From Fidelibacterota bacterium (lineage in GTDB: Bacteria; Fidelibacterota; UBA2242; JAFGTP01), in assembly GCA_016934035.1 (NCBI GenBank), contig JAFGTP010000044.1, forward strand, positions 1 to 44,271: a stretch of 44,271 bases of DNA, read 5' to 3'. Below, piece by piece: positions 8,505 to 16,878 of this stretch; position 1 is the first letter of the stretch; each line of letters opens with the position of its first letter. A program made the translations under genes and the position numbers. The notes under the pieces were generated by a model. The model saw only the letters and a program-made list of their open reading frames with translations, did not search any database and was not told where the DNA came from.

Positions 8505-8751
8505 CTATTTTTTTGTCCTTTTATTCAGTTTCTAAATTTACTGTTTCAGTTTCGTTTTCTGTCCGAGCGTTGGCAAAAAACAGCTCTTTTGGTTTTATAG
8601 CCTTGGCTTTTGTGTCGGCAAAAACCAAATGTGCTGTTTGTGCGGTTGGCTTTTTACAGTAACGCACAACTCCTTTCAGACGCAATATTGCGTATAATAA
8701 TTTAAATATTTAAGTTTACTGCGCATTAACTCAAAAATAAAGGATTATATT
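8505..8751. other. Noncoding spacer upstream of hsdM, divergent to the integrase remnant
   Basis: A 247-bp divergent spacer that must hold the hsdM promoter. It contains GAGCGTTGGC near 8561-8570 and AACGCACAAC at 8661-8670, the inverted counterpart of GTTGTGCGTT at 1285-1294. The two ends of the operon thus share short motifs in opposite orientation. No open frame here looks real. Confidence 0.5.
8680..8713. promoter_or_regulatory. Two adjacent perfect palindromes between hsdM and the integrase remnant
   Basis: ACGCAATATTGCGT at 8680-8693 is a perfect 14-bp palindrome, and TTAAATATTTAA at 8702-8713 a perfect 12-bp palindrome. They sit in the hsdM promoter region about 180 bases before the hsdM start and about 40 bases before the integrase start. 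A dimeric regulator site or a recombination core site would both fit. The AT-only palindrome could arise by chance; the GC-flanked one is less likely to. Confidence 0.4.
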
Positions 8752-9622
8752 GTGAAACTGAAGGTAGTGTTGGAAAATTTAAAGAAAGAACTGGTAATCA
8801 GAAATTATAGTAAGAATACTATTAAAAATTATCTCAGTGTAATTAGAGGGTTCTCAAAATATGTGCAGGAACAAAAACCGGACAACGTAGACGGGAAATT
8901 TCTTCAGGAATATGTTTACTATTTGAAAGTTGAAAAAACGACTCCTATTCTTCAATGAAATTATATCTTGCTGCTCTTCAGTTTTTATATCACGAAGTTC
9001 TGAAGCAGAAGATATATTTTGACTTCAAAATCAAGATGAGGAAAGAGGAAAAACTCCCGGAAGTGCTTTCGGTGGATGAAGTCCAAAAGCTTGTCAGTAA
9101 AATCAAAAATCTGAAGCATAAAACCATCATTCATTGATATATGGCTGCGGCCTCAGGATTTCCGAAGCTGTGAACCTGAAATTATCAGATATTGATCGAA
9201 AAAGAAAAGTGATAAGAATAGAAATGGCAAAAAACAACAAAGACCGGTATGTCATTCATTCAGATAACCTTGCCCAACTAATCGCAAAATATTATTACAA
9301 TTATAAACCAAAATTGTATTTATTTGAAGGCCAGGATGGTGTCAGTAAATATTCACCCAGGAGTATTCAGTCTATATTCAGGGTAGCGAAAAAAAAAGCA
9401 GGGATTAGCAAAAATATCACAGTCCATACCCTGCGTCATAGTTTTGCCACGAACCTTCCAGATCAGGGAACAGATATCCGGTATATACAGGAATTACTGG
9501 GCCACAAGAATCTGGCAACCACTCAGATATAGACTCACATCAGTACCTACAGTCTAAAAAAAAGTAAAAAGTCCAGTGGAAATGATAGATTTACCGTAAC
9601 TCTTCAGGTAAAGAATTGTTAA
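8752..9622 (+). pseudogene. Decayed XerC-like tyrosine recombinase/integrase
   Basis: Three consecutive frames rebuild one integrase of about 290 residues. The first (from GTG 8752, with AAAGGA upstream) is the SAM-like N-terminal core-binding domain (YSKNTIKNYLSVIRGF...). A frameshift near 8940-8950 moves to YSSMKLYLAALQFLY..., and a second near 9130 moves to the catalytic domain LIYGCGLRISEAVNL (first catalytic Arg). The HTLRHSFAT box (His, Arg) and LLGHKNLATTQI follow. The codon where the nucleophilic Tyr is expected (I-Y-T-H-I-S) is TAG at 9530-9532. The frame then continues THISTYSL... to TAA at 9620-9622. With two frameshifts and the loss of the nucleophile the gene is dead. It sits beside the restriction island and may be a relic of its arrival. 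Confidence 0.88.
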
Positions 9623-9790
9623 CCTGAGAAATACATAATAGATACAGAAATATTCCTATACTTGGTGTTTTTTTTTTGAATTTAATGGGCTAATATTTAT
9701 TTTTTTATACAGTATCTAAATATAAAGAGGCATGAAAAATCATACCTCTTTAATATAGATTCATTTTTTTTGCTTAATTCATGGAAAAAC

Positions 9791-10831
9791 TTAATCCAAC
9801 CAATTCAAAATCACTTTACCGGAATTGCCGGAAATCATGGCTTCAAATCCTTTGGCAAATTCTGTAAAATGAAATCTGTGAGTAATGACCGGGGAGATGT
9901 CCAGTCCGGATCTCAGCATGGATTCCATCATGTACCAGGTTTCATACATTTCACGGCCATAAATACCTTTGATGGTCAGCATATTGAAAACCACCTTGTT
10001 CCAGTCAATCTGAATGTCAGGGGCAGGGATTCCCAGCAGGGCAATTTTTCCACCGTGGAACATGTTGTCAATCATGTCATTGAAAGCCTGTTTATTGCCG
10101 GACATTTCCAGGCCCACATCAAATCCTTCTTTCATATCCAGTTCTTTCTGGACATCAGCAATAGAGGTTTTAGTGACATCAACGGCGACAGTAGCACCCA
10201 TTTTTTTTGCCAGTCCAAGACGATAAGGATTCACATCCGTAGTTACAATATTACGGGCTCCGGCATGTTTTGCGATGGCTGTGGCCATCAATCCGATGGG
10301 GCCGGCACCTGTGATCAATACATCTTCACCCAGAACTTTGTATTGCAGGGCTGTGTGGGTGGCATTGCCAAAGGGATCAAAAATGCTGACAATCTCTTTG
10401 GGAATGCTCGGGTGGGCATGCCAGATATTGGTGACCGGCATGGCCAGGTATTCAGCAAATGCGCCGGTGCGATTGACGCCTATTCCTTTGGTGGCATTGC
10501 AGAGATGCTGACGTCCGGCCCGGCAATTCCGGCAACGGCCACAGACGAGATGGCCTTCCCCGGATACAATTTCTCCGATCTTAACATCATGGACATTACT
10601 ACCCATGGCAACCACTTCACCGACAAACTCATGTCCGATGGTCATGGGTACCGGTATGGTTTTTTGTGACCATTCATCCCATTTCCAGATATGGACATCT
10701 GTACCGCAGATGGCAGTTTTGTGGATTTTGATCAAAACATCATTAATACCGATTTCAGGGACCGGAACTTCATCCAGCCACAATCCCTCTTTTTTATAAG
10801 CTTTGACGAGTGCCTTCATAGTTTTTTGCAT
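9791..10831 (-). CDS. tdh: L-threonine 3-dehydrogenase
   Basis: A zinc- and NAD-dependent medium-chain dehydrogenase that oxidises L-threonine to 2-amino-3-ketobutyrate in the cytoplasm. It is very similar to E. coli Tdh along its length (346 versus 341 residues). Visible are the catalytic zinc ligands in [11 protein letters not shown] and IGHEFVGEV, the structural zinc cysteines [15 protein letters not shown], the characteristic [14 protein letters not shown] segment, the Rossmann GAGPIGLMA loop and a [13 protein letters not shown] motif. I start it at 10831 because GGGAGAAGAG precedes that ATG. A start at 10846 would place the ribosome site inside the gene. The partner gene for 2-amino-3-ketobutyrate CoA ligase is not next to it. 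Confidence 0.97.
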   Translation of the reverse strand: MQKTMKALVKAYKKEGLWLDEVPVPEIGINDVLIKIHKTAICGTDVHIWKWDEWSQKTIPVPMTIGHEFVGEVVAMGSNVHDVKIGEIVSGEGHLVCGRCRNCRAGRQHLCNATKGIGVNRTGAFAEYLAMPVTNIWHAHPSIPKEIVSIFDPFGNATHTALQYKVLGEDVLITGAGPIGLMATAIAKHAGARNIVTTDVNPYRLGLAKKMGATVAVDVTKTSIADVQKELDMKEGFDVGLEMSGNKQAFNDMIDNMFHGGKIALLGIPAPDIQIDWNKVVFNMLTIKGIYGREMYETWYMMESMLRSGLDISPVITHRFHFTEFAKGFEAMISGNSGKVILNWLD

Positions 10832-10932
10832 AATCTCTTCTCCCATTTATAAAATTTTTTTCTCAATTCCTGTGAAAAATTAGGTGTTTAGAGAGAGAAG
10901 GACAAGTATTATTTTATTGATAATGCAACTGC

Positions 10933-12213
10933 TTATAACTTCACTTTTAAAATTATTACATCTTTCAATTTTTCATCAGGAAATATACTGTTGTCCTGAT
11001 GAAAACTGGCCAACTGAGAGTTGGCAATATAATAGAATTCATCTCCTGCAATGGCTCCTGTTGTGGGAATAATGAAATGTGGATTATTCATTTCCAGGAT
11101 TTCCTGTTTTATGACCTCATCTCCATTTTCATTGAGGAAAAATCGTGTTACCCGTGAAGCTTCGCCAAATCCATTTTGGACCGCAATCAGCGAATTATTA
11201 TAGAGATAAAGTCCATCAATGCCGATTGTAGTAGCATTTTGAGGTGTTTTTAGAAATGATATTTCTTTTGTTTTCAGGTTTATACGATTGATACCCGGGC
11301 CACTGTCAGCAACATAGATATATTTTTCATCAGCAGATAATGCAATTCCATTTGGATATCCGAGTCCGATATTTTCGAGAAAGGTTTCAGGATGGTCTTT
11401 TTCATGGTTGATAAAAAATACTTTCCTGGCTTCTGAATCTGTGAAGTAAACATCACCACTTTTTGTTATTACAATATCATTAAAGAGATGATGGACACCT
11501 TTTTCCATAAGGATGTATTTTTTGATCAGTTCGCCTGAATTGAGGTCGTATTTGAAAATCCCTGACCATCCGATTTCGGATTCATCAGCATCTTTGTAAT
11601 GCAAGCCGGAGACTTCTGTACAAACCCACAGGATTCTTCGTTTTTCATCTACTTTCATACCGGTAACAGGACGCAAACCATCCTGCTTTTCTGATTTAAA
11701 TTCAGTCACTTTTCCCTCTTTGCTGATTTTCAGGATTTTGCATTTGTAAAGGCTACTGAGGTAAAAACATTCTTCTACCGGATCATAGGCCAACCCTTCA
11801 GGGATCAGATCATTTTCTGCAATTGTAAATGCTATAGATGAATTATTTACAGGTTTGCGGAGTTCCTTCACGCGAACCATTATCTTAAGAAACTCAGGAT
11901 TTTCGTTAAGTGATTTGAAATTTTCATCTTTGTCACTGTTCCAGCCATATCCAAATTCCACTGCCATTTCCAGGTATTTCAAAGCACTGTCAGGTTGGTT
12001 ATTTTGAGCAAAAGCATCAGCGGCATAATAAATATTCGTTGCGCAATCAGGAAGTACTTCCAGTGCCTTTTGATTGTTTTCCAGCCAACCTGCCTTATCC
12101 TGGGCATAATAAGCCTGAATTGCTTTTTCATGATATTCACGATATTCTGCAATATCCTGAGCTAAAGAAATTGATAATGTAAATGCTAAAAAAATAAAAA
12201 GTTTGGTTTTCAT
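10933..12213 (-). CDS. Secreted SMP-30/NHL-type beta-propeller protein with N-terminal TPR-like region
   Basis: A 426-residue exported protein. Residues 1-18 are a signal peptide ending at LAQ. Residues 20-120 are helical and TPR-like (ALEVLPDCATNIYYAADAFAQ..., SALKYLEMAVEFGY). From about 130 on there are repeated propeller blades: LIPEGLAYDPVEECFYLSS, NDIVITKSGDVYFTDS, GYPNGIALSADEKYIYVADS, IDGLYLYNNSLIAVQNG. The YPNGIALSADEKYIYVADS blade is typical of SMP-30/gluconolactonase-like and strictosidine-synthase-like propellers. These may be lactonases or merely binding proteins, and no substrate can be assigned. GGAGG lies 4 bases before the ATG. It appears to be a single-gene unit. Confidence 0.8.
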   Translation of the reverse strand: MKTKLFIFLAFTLSISLAQDIAEYREYHEKAIQAYYAQDKAGWLENNQKALEVLPDCATNIYYAADAFAQNNQPDSALKYLEMAVEFGYGWNSDKDENFKSLNENPEFLKIMVRVKELRKPVNNSSIAFTIAENDLIPEGLAYDPVEECFYLSSLYKCKILKISKEGKVTEFKSEKQDGLRPVTGMKVDEKRRILWVCTEVSGLHYKDADESEIGWSGIFKYDLNSGELIKKYILMEKGVHHLFNDIVITKSGDVYFTDSEARKVFFINHEKDHPETFLENIGLGYPNGIALSADEKYIYVADSGPGINRINLKTKEISFLKTPQNATTIGIDGLYLYNNSLIAVQNGFGEASRVTRFFLNENGDEVIKQEILEMNNPHFIIPTTGAIAGDEFYYIANSQLASFHQDNSIFPDEKLKDVIILKVKL

Positions 12214-12316
12214 CTCGCCTCCAATATTTGATGAAAGTTTAATGGTTTCATCAATTGAATGAAAAATTAAAGGTATGGAATGAATGATAGCGGGTTGAAG
12301 GATATTTTTTCTGGTA

Positions 12317-12796
12317 TTATTTTCTTACTGGTAGTGAAATGTCCCGATGGCCATTAGCATCAAATACATAAATCATTTTTCGATCTGCTCTCAAAATCAC
12401 ATAATTGACAGTGACATTTTCTTTTTCAAAAAGTCCAGCCTGCTGAAGTTTATTCAGATCTACATTATAGGCGTGATAATGATTGAATATTACCCGGTGA
12501 CCTGCATTTGAAATGAATTTGAATTTTCCTGATGCTTCCATTATTTCCGCATTATCAAGATCAATTTCCGGTATTTTGATGGTTCTGGCCCGAAAAAATA
12601 GAAACAATCCAACGACTATGGCAACAATATAAGTAAATCCGTCGGTCAATATATAAAATAATAGTGCGGCAATCAGAAAAATTCCAAGAATGATCGGGGC
12701 GACAAATTTTAGTGCTTTTACAGATGCTAAATAATACTGGTTCAAAAACAGGTTGAAATTTTGTTTATCATCTTCGGTCAGTTGGTAATTTGGCAT
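12317..12796 (-). CDS. YcxB-like membrane protein
   Basis: About 160 residues. A short N-terminal segment (YQLTEDDKQNFNLFLNQYYL) is followed by two adjacent membrane helices (FVAPIILGIFLIAALLFYIL and YIVAIVVGLFLFF). A C-terminal soluble domain reads FKFISNAGHRVIFNHYHAYNVD... and ends VFDANGHRDISLP. This order and the closing ILRADRKMIYVF strand fit the YcxB-like family, whose function is not known. The internal ATG at 12796 is favoured over the one at 12850: GGAG lies about 12 bases before it and the family normally begins with the conserved YxLTxxD segment. It is divergent from the ECF sigma gene with fewer than 100 bases between them. Confidence 0.65.
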   Translation of the reverse strand: MPNYQLTEDDKQNFNLFLNQYYLASVKALKFVAPIILGIFLIAALLFYILTDGFTYIVAIVVGLFLFFRARTIKIPEIDLDNAEIMEASGKFKFISNAGHRVIFNHYHAYNVDLNKLQQAGLFEKENVTVNYVILRADRKMIYVFDANGHRDISLPVRK

Positions 12797-12892
12797 GGAT
12801 GTTATCCGCTCCGGTTTCCGCAAAATAAATAATTTAAAAATTTCATACAATAAAAATTTCGTTTTATCGTTTTTATATCTGAATTTTGAAAC

Positions 12893-13429
12893 ATGAAACG
12901 AAAGATAAGAAAAATGGAAAATGTAATTGCCTTAAATTATCAGGAAAACCGGACCGGGCTTCTGAATTATATCAAATCCAAAATCGACCGCTTGGAGGAA
13001 GCAGAAGACATTTTACAGGATGTATATCTGCAGGCCATGAAAAGCATGAATATTGCCGAGCCAGTTGAAAATCTTTTAGGTTGGTTATTCACAGTAGCCA
13101 ATCATAAAATCATTGACTGGTATCGTAAAAAAAGTCGTCACAACATACCTCTTGACGAAGAACATTCGATCGTGGAAATGCTGGATATTGATGATCCTCA
13201 GCATTTGGATTCCCATTCTAAAAAAGTAATCTCTGATTCCATAATGAAAGCCATTGATAATTTATCGACAGAACAGAAAAATGTTTTTATTATGCATCAT
13301 ATAGAAAATCGTTCTTTTCGTGAAATTGCAGCGATTGAAGATGTTTCCATCAATACAGCCCTGGCGAGAAACCGGTATGCTGTTCAAAATTTACGCCGGC
13401 AAATTGGGGACTTGAAGCATTATTTATAA
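12893..13429 (+). CDS. ECF-type RNA polymerase sigma factor
   Basis: A 178-residue sigma-70-family factor with only regions 2 and 4. Region 2 shows EEAEDILQDVYLQA and GWLFTVANHKIIDWYRKK, the core-binding and -10 recognition helices. Region 4 shows LSTEQKNVFIMHHIENRSFREIAAIEDVSINTALARNRYAVQNLR, a clear helix-turn-helix for the -35 element. The linker is short, as in ECF factors. No classical zinc-finger anti-sigma gene follows. The next gene, 57 bases on, encodes a small two-helix membrane protein that may be the signal-sensing partner. The start at 12893 or the ATG at 12914 (MENVIALN) cannot be separated, since neither has a good ribosome site. Confidence 0.9.
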   Translation: MKRKIRKMENVIALNYQENRTGLLNYIKSKIDRLEEAEDILQDVYLQAMKSMNIAEPVENLLGWLFTVANHKIIDWYRKKSRHNIPLDEEHSIVEMLDIDDPQHLDSHSKKVISDSIMKAIDNLSTEQKNVFIMHHIENRSFREIAAIEDVSINTALARNRYAVQNLRRQIGDLKHYL

Positions 13430-13486
13430 TACTTAGAACTGAATTTTGGTTCATAAAAAACTAAAAAATAAAAAAGGAGAAAAAAT

Positions 13487-13831
13487 ATGTTTAACAAAGA
13501 AGAACGAAATCCTGTAAAATGGATCCTCTGGGGAATCATCGGAGTGGTCATTGGCGCTGTCCTGGCTTTGTTTTTTGGACTGGTTGTCATGTGGCTGTGG
13601 AACTGGCTGATGCCAACAATTTTCGGGCTTCCCACCCTGACCTACTGGCAGGCCTGGGGACTGGTAATCTTGTTCCATATTCTGTTTAAAGGCGGTCACC
13701 ATGGACACGACCATCACAGTAGTTGTAGCCCCAAAGAGCATTTTGCCAAAAACTGGAAGAAAAAATTTCATGAAAAAATGGATGACAACTTTAGTGAGGC
13801 AGAAATCAAAGAAGATCCTGATCATAATTAA
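13487..13831 (+). CDS. Small two-helix membrane protein with His-rich segment, downstream of the ECF sigma gene
   Basis: A 114-residue protein with two predicted membrane helices (WILWGIIGVVIGAVLALFF and the LTYWQAWGLVILFHILF region). Between them lies a WNWLMPTIFGLPTLT segment seen in many uncharacterised small membrane proteins. After the second helix comes GGHHGHDHHSSCS, rich in His with one Cys and able to bind metal, then a charged tail. AAAGGAG lies 9 bases before the ATG. Its position 57 bases after an ECF sigma gene on the same strand suggests co-transcription and perhaps control of the sigma factor, but no anti-sigma domain is recognisable. Confidence 0.75.
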   Translation: MFNKEERNPVKWILWGIIGVVIGAVLALFFGLVVMWLWNWLMPTIFGLPTLTYWQAWGLVILFHILFKGGHHGHDHHSSCSPKEHFAKNWKKKFHEKMDDNFSEAEIKEDPDHN

Positions 13832-13859
13832 CCAAATCCCCTTTCACACACAGAAATAT

Positions 13860-13890
13860 ACCTCTGAGGTTTCCAAAACCTCGGAGGTTT
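13860..13890 (+). terminator. Rho-independent-like terminator after the ECF/membrane protein pair
   Basis: ACCTCTGAGGTTT (13860-13872) pairs with AAACCTCGGAGGT (13876-13888) around a 3-base loop with one G-T wobble. It is followed by TTTAATTTTTT. It lies 29 bases after the stop of the small membrane protein gene. The core resembles the hairpin at 36248-36277. Confidence 0.75.
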
Positions 13891-14062
13891 AATTTTTTAA
13901 TTCAATAACCAAATAACAAATAAGTTTTAATACTCAAATAATTAAATTCCAAACCTATGACAGTGAAGATTAATCTATAGAATTCAGAATTTGTCTATTG
14001 GATATTTTTCAATATTTCCTTATTGTTACTTGAGGATTTTACGAAAGGAATTGACTATTATA

Positions 14063-14524
14063 ATGAAACCCCAAATAAAAGAAAACCGGTACAAACGAAT
14101 TATCGGGCAACTGGAACCATTATTTGCAAAGACAACAGATCCATTCGCCAGAATTGCCACTGCAACAGCAGTGCTCCATAATAAAATGGACCATTTTTTC
14201 TGGACCGGATATTATCGTCTGATTGATGGCGAATTGACCGTGACATCTTACCAGGGGAGTGTCGCTTGTCTGGTACTTGCAAAGAATACAGGTGTGTGCT
14301 GGGCCGGGATCAACCAGGGCAAATCCATCGTCGTTGAAGATGTTGAAAATTTTCCCGGGCATATTGCCTGTGACAGTCGTTCCAAATCTGAGATTGTTGT
14401 GCCGGTAAGAAACCAAACCGGTGAAATTGTCGGCGTATTTGATATCGACAGCAAAGATATTGGGGCCTTTGATGAAATCGATCAAAAATATCTGGAAGCA
14501 ATCACTGTAAAATTCTATGGTTAA
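14063..14524 (+). CDS. msrC: Free-methionine-(R)-sulfoxide reductase (GAF domain)
   Basis: A 153-residue single GAF domain protein of the YebR/fRMsr type, which reduces free methionine-R-sulfoxide with thioredoxin-like electron donors. All three family cysteines are present: C69 in SVACLV, C79 in GVCWAG and the catalytic-type C103 in PGHIACDSRSKSEIVVPV. The GVFDIDSKDIGAFDEID closing segment is also typical. I chose the ATG at 14063, where the family's N-terminus begins (GAAAGGA about 13 bases upstream), rather than 13991, which would add an unrelated 24 residues. It appears to be a single gene. A long imperfect stem (14532-14538 with 14582-14588) followed by TTTTATT lies just after it. Confidence 0.92.
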   Translation: MKPQIKENRYKRIIGQLEPLFAKTTDPFARIATATAVLHNKMDHFFWTGYYRLIDGELTVTSYQGSVACLVLAKNTGVCWAGINQGKSIVVEDVENFPGHIACDSRSKSEIVVPVRNQTGEIVGVFDIDSKDIGAFDEIDQKYLEAITVKFYG

Positions 14525-14696
14525 AAGTTCTCTGACCGGAATATTCAGGACATCAGGATAACTTCGATCATTCAGATTAGTCGGTCAGTTTTATTATCTT
14601 AACATTTTTTGAAAATAGTCCTTGCAATCCTATTACTGACTCATTATTTTTTCAGGAATTGCCCGGGTTGAGAGAAATATTATTGAGCAGGATGCA

Positions 14697-15827
14697 ATGA
14701 ATACAATTTTTACCATCGGAATCTTCCTTTCTTTTTTCTTGTCACTTCTATTGGTAGCGAAAAAGCAAAAAAGCCTGCCGGACATTATCCTGGCTCTCTG
14801 GCTCAGTGTCATTGGCATTCATCTGACCAGTTATTACCTTTATTCACTTGATTTCTGGTCCAAATATCCACATCTCATCGGAACTACTCTTCCAATCCCG
14901 TTGTTGCACGGGCCAATGCTGTTTCTCTATACACTGTATTCTCTTCGGAATGAAACTCGATTGAGAAAAATTGATTATTGGCATTTTTTACCGGCAATAT
15001 TGTCGTGGCTGTATATGTGCCGGTTTTATTTTTTTTATTCTCCAGAAAAAAAAATCATGGTGGATAAAGGTTTAATCGATGATTTTTCAATTTTTACAAA
15101 TATATCCCTGGTGGCCTTTATCCTTTCCGGTCTGACTTATCCCGTGCTGGCTTTTCGTATGATTGGAAAGCACGAACAAATGATTGACGATAATTTTTCT
15201 TTTGATGATCAGTTGAGCCTCAATTGGCTGAAATACTGTATTTATGGAACAGCGCTTCTTTTTTTGACCGCCGGCATTTTGTCGGGCTTGAAAGAAGGTC
15301 TGGGCATTCAAATGCCCTTCAACGATGATTATATTCTATACATTCTGCTCGTATTTTTTGTCCTCTTAATAGGTTATTTTGGAATTCGCCATCAAAATAT
15401 TTTCATCGAAGAGAAGAGTAAGAATGACCTGGAACTTGTTCTGCCCAAATCGAAGGGCGAATATAAAAAATCCGGTTTAAAACAGGAAGTTGCGGCCTCA
15501 GCCCATCAAAAATTGCAACAGGTAATGCTTGAGAACAAACCTTACACCAATCCAAAACTGACCCTGGCTGAATTGGCAGAATTGATTGATGTTTCCCCCA
15601 ATCATCTTTCCCAGATTATCAACCAGTATGAACAAATGAATTTTCATGATTTTGTAAATAAATACAGGATAGAGGAGTTTATTCAAAAGGCATTATCCAA
15701 TAAAAATTACAGTCTGCTGGCCCATGCCCTGGACGCCGGATTCAATTCAAAATCTGCCTTTAACCATGTTTTTAAAAAACTAAAAGGCGTCACACCCTCA
15801 AAATATCTCTCTGATTTGTCCACTTAA
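14697..15827 (+). CDS. AraC-family regulator with N-terminal multi-helix membrane sensor
   Basis: A 376-residue protein. The N-terminal 230 residues contain about seven hydrophobic helices (IFTIGIFLSFFLSLLLVA, DIILALWLSVIGIHLTSYY, through YILYILLVFFVLLIGYFGI). A charged linker and a C-terminal AraC DNA-binding domain (about 275-376) follow. The two helix-turn-helix units show as LTLAELAELIDVSPNHLSQIIN and SLLAHALDAGFNSKSAFNHVFKKLKGVTPSKYL. Such membrane-tethered AraC proteins are common in Bacteroidota and relatives and usually control neighbouring transport or envelope genes; the ligand is unknown. AGGA lies 6 bases before the ATG. The CPBP protease and TonB receptor genes that follow on the same strand are plausible targets. 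Confidence 0.9.
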   Translation: MNTIFTIGIFLSFFLSLLLVAKKQKSLPDIILALWLSVIGIHLTSYYLYSLDFWSKYPHLIGTTLPIPLLHGPMLFLYTLYSLRNETRLRKIDYWHFLPAILSWLYMCRFYFFYSPEKKIMVDKGLIDDFSIFTNISLVAFILSGLTYPVLAFRMIGKHEQMIDDNFSFDDQLSLNWLKYCIYGTALLFLTAGILSGLKEGLGIQMPFNDDYILYILLVFFVLLIGYFGIRHQNIFIEEKSKNDLELVLPKSKGEYKKSGLKQEVAASAHQKLQQVMLENKPYTNPKLTLAELAELIDVSPNHLSQIINQYEQMNFHDFVNKYRIEEFIQKALSNKNYSLLAHALDAGFNSKSAFNHVFKKLKGVTPSKYLSDLST

Positions 15828-16007
15828 GTCTGTAATTCGTTAAAAATTTCTGATAAATATTTTTTAATCCAAATCACTGTTAATATTGGAAATAAATATC
15901 TGTGCCTATAGGTTTGTACTCCAAATGAGTCCAATCCAGCAGGTTTGGGCGCAGGACTCCTGATTGTTGCTGAAATTTTGGCAACAAATGAAAAAAAAGG
16001 AGTCTTT

Positions 16008-16853
16008 ATGATCATTAAACAATTCAAACACCCGGTTCTCTTTTATGTACTTTCAACCCTGCTGCCCTGGTCCTGCTGGTTTCTGGCCGGATATTTTAGT
16101 CAGGTCCAACCCGGTAGTGATTTGTTGACACTAACCTACAGCGGTCTTGCTTTTCTTGGATTAATTGCTCCCAATATTGTTGCTCTATTATTGATCATTC
16201 CAGTTGAGGAACTTCGTCATGACCTGGTTGGCCGTTTTTTCAAATTTAACGGTGTGAAACTAAAATACTGGCTCATGGCCGGTTTTTTTATGTTGGGAAG
16301 TATTCTTGCAGCCCAGGCGATTTCACTGGTTTTTGGATTCAGCGTAAATCAGTTTAAACTGGCCGGTTCTTTTTCCTTCACTTCCGGTGTTTTCCCGGTT
16401 TGGTTTCTGCTTATCGCTGCACCATTTTTAGAGGAAATGGCCTGGCATTCCTATGGGACTGACTGTTTGCGGTCTCGTTTCAGCCTGTTCTCAACTTCCA
16501 TGATATTTGCGTTATATTGGAGTATCTGGCATTTTCCTCTTTCGACAATTAATAATTACTATCACAGTAACCTGGTTGAATCAGGAATGATCTATTCATT
16601 GAATTTTATGGTCAGCATTTTTCCTTTTGTGATGATTATGAACTGGCTCTATTACAAAAGCAATCGAAATATCCTGGTGGCTGTTATTTTCCATATTACA
16701 GCCGGATTTTTCAATGAAATATTTCAGACGCACCCCATGAGCAAAGTCATTCAGACGATCCTTTTGATTATTTTTTCTGTAATCATCCTTCTAAAGGAAA
16801 AAGATTTTTTCTTTCGTCAGGGCCAATGCAATATCCAAAATAACATTAATTAA
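16008..16853 (+). CDS. CPBP-family intramembrane metalloprotease
   Basis: A 281-residue multi-helix membrane protein with the three CPBP (Rce1/Abi-type) motifs: EEMAWHSYG (the EExxxR motif, here with His where Arg is usual), a SIWHFPL motif 2 and a FHITAGFFNEIF motif 3. The family cleaves or processes membrane-associated substrates, and some members act in bacteriocin immunity. The ATG at 16008 has AAGGAG at the right distance; an upstream ATG at 15945 lacks one. The gene ends 25 bases before the TonB receptor start, so the two are probably co-transcribed. The Arg-to-His change also occurs in other family members, so activity is not excluded. Confidence 0.82.
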   Translation: MIIKQFKHPVLFYVLSTLLPWSCWFLAGYFSQVQPGSDLLTLTYSGLAFLGLIAPNIVALLLIIPVEELRHDLVGRFFKFNGVKLKYWLMAGFFMLGSILAAQAISLVFGFSVNQFKLAGSFSFTSGVFPVWFLLIAAPFLEEMAWHSYGTDCLRSRFSLFSTSMIFALYWSIWHFPLSTINNYYHSNLVESGMIYSLNFMVSIFPFVMIMNWLYYKSNRNILVAVIFHITAGFFNEIFQTHPMSKVIQTILLIIFSVIILLKEKDFFFRQGQCNIQNNIN

Positions 16854-16878
16854 CAAAATGAAAAGAGAGGTTAACATC

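Noticed and set aside
1030..8751. Reading the spacer motifs as integron attC sites
   Set aside because: The GTTGGC and GTTGTGC words do not fit the attC core consensus, and the neighbouring recombinase lacks a visible integron-integrase-specific insert. Structure folding would be needed to reopen this.
9770..10669. 299-residue plus-strand frame opposite the threonine dehydrogenase gene
   Set aside because: It is the antisense of a highly conserved enzyme and has no features of its own.
13420..13825. Minus-strand frames opposite the small His-rich membrane protein
   Set aside because: The plus-strand gene has a ribosome site, a plausible membrane topology and a terminator; the antisense frames have none of these.
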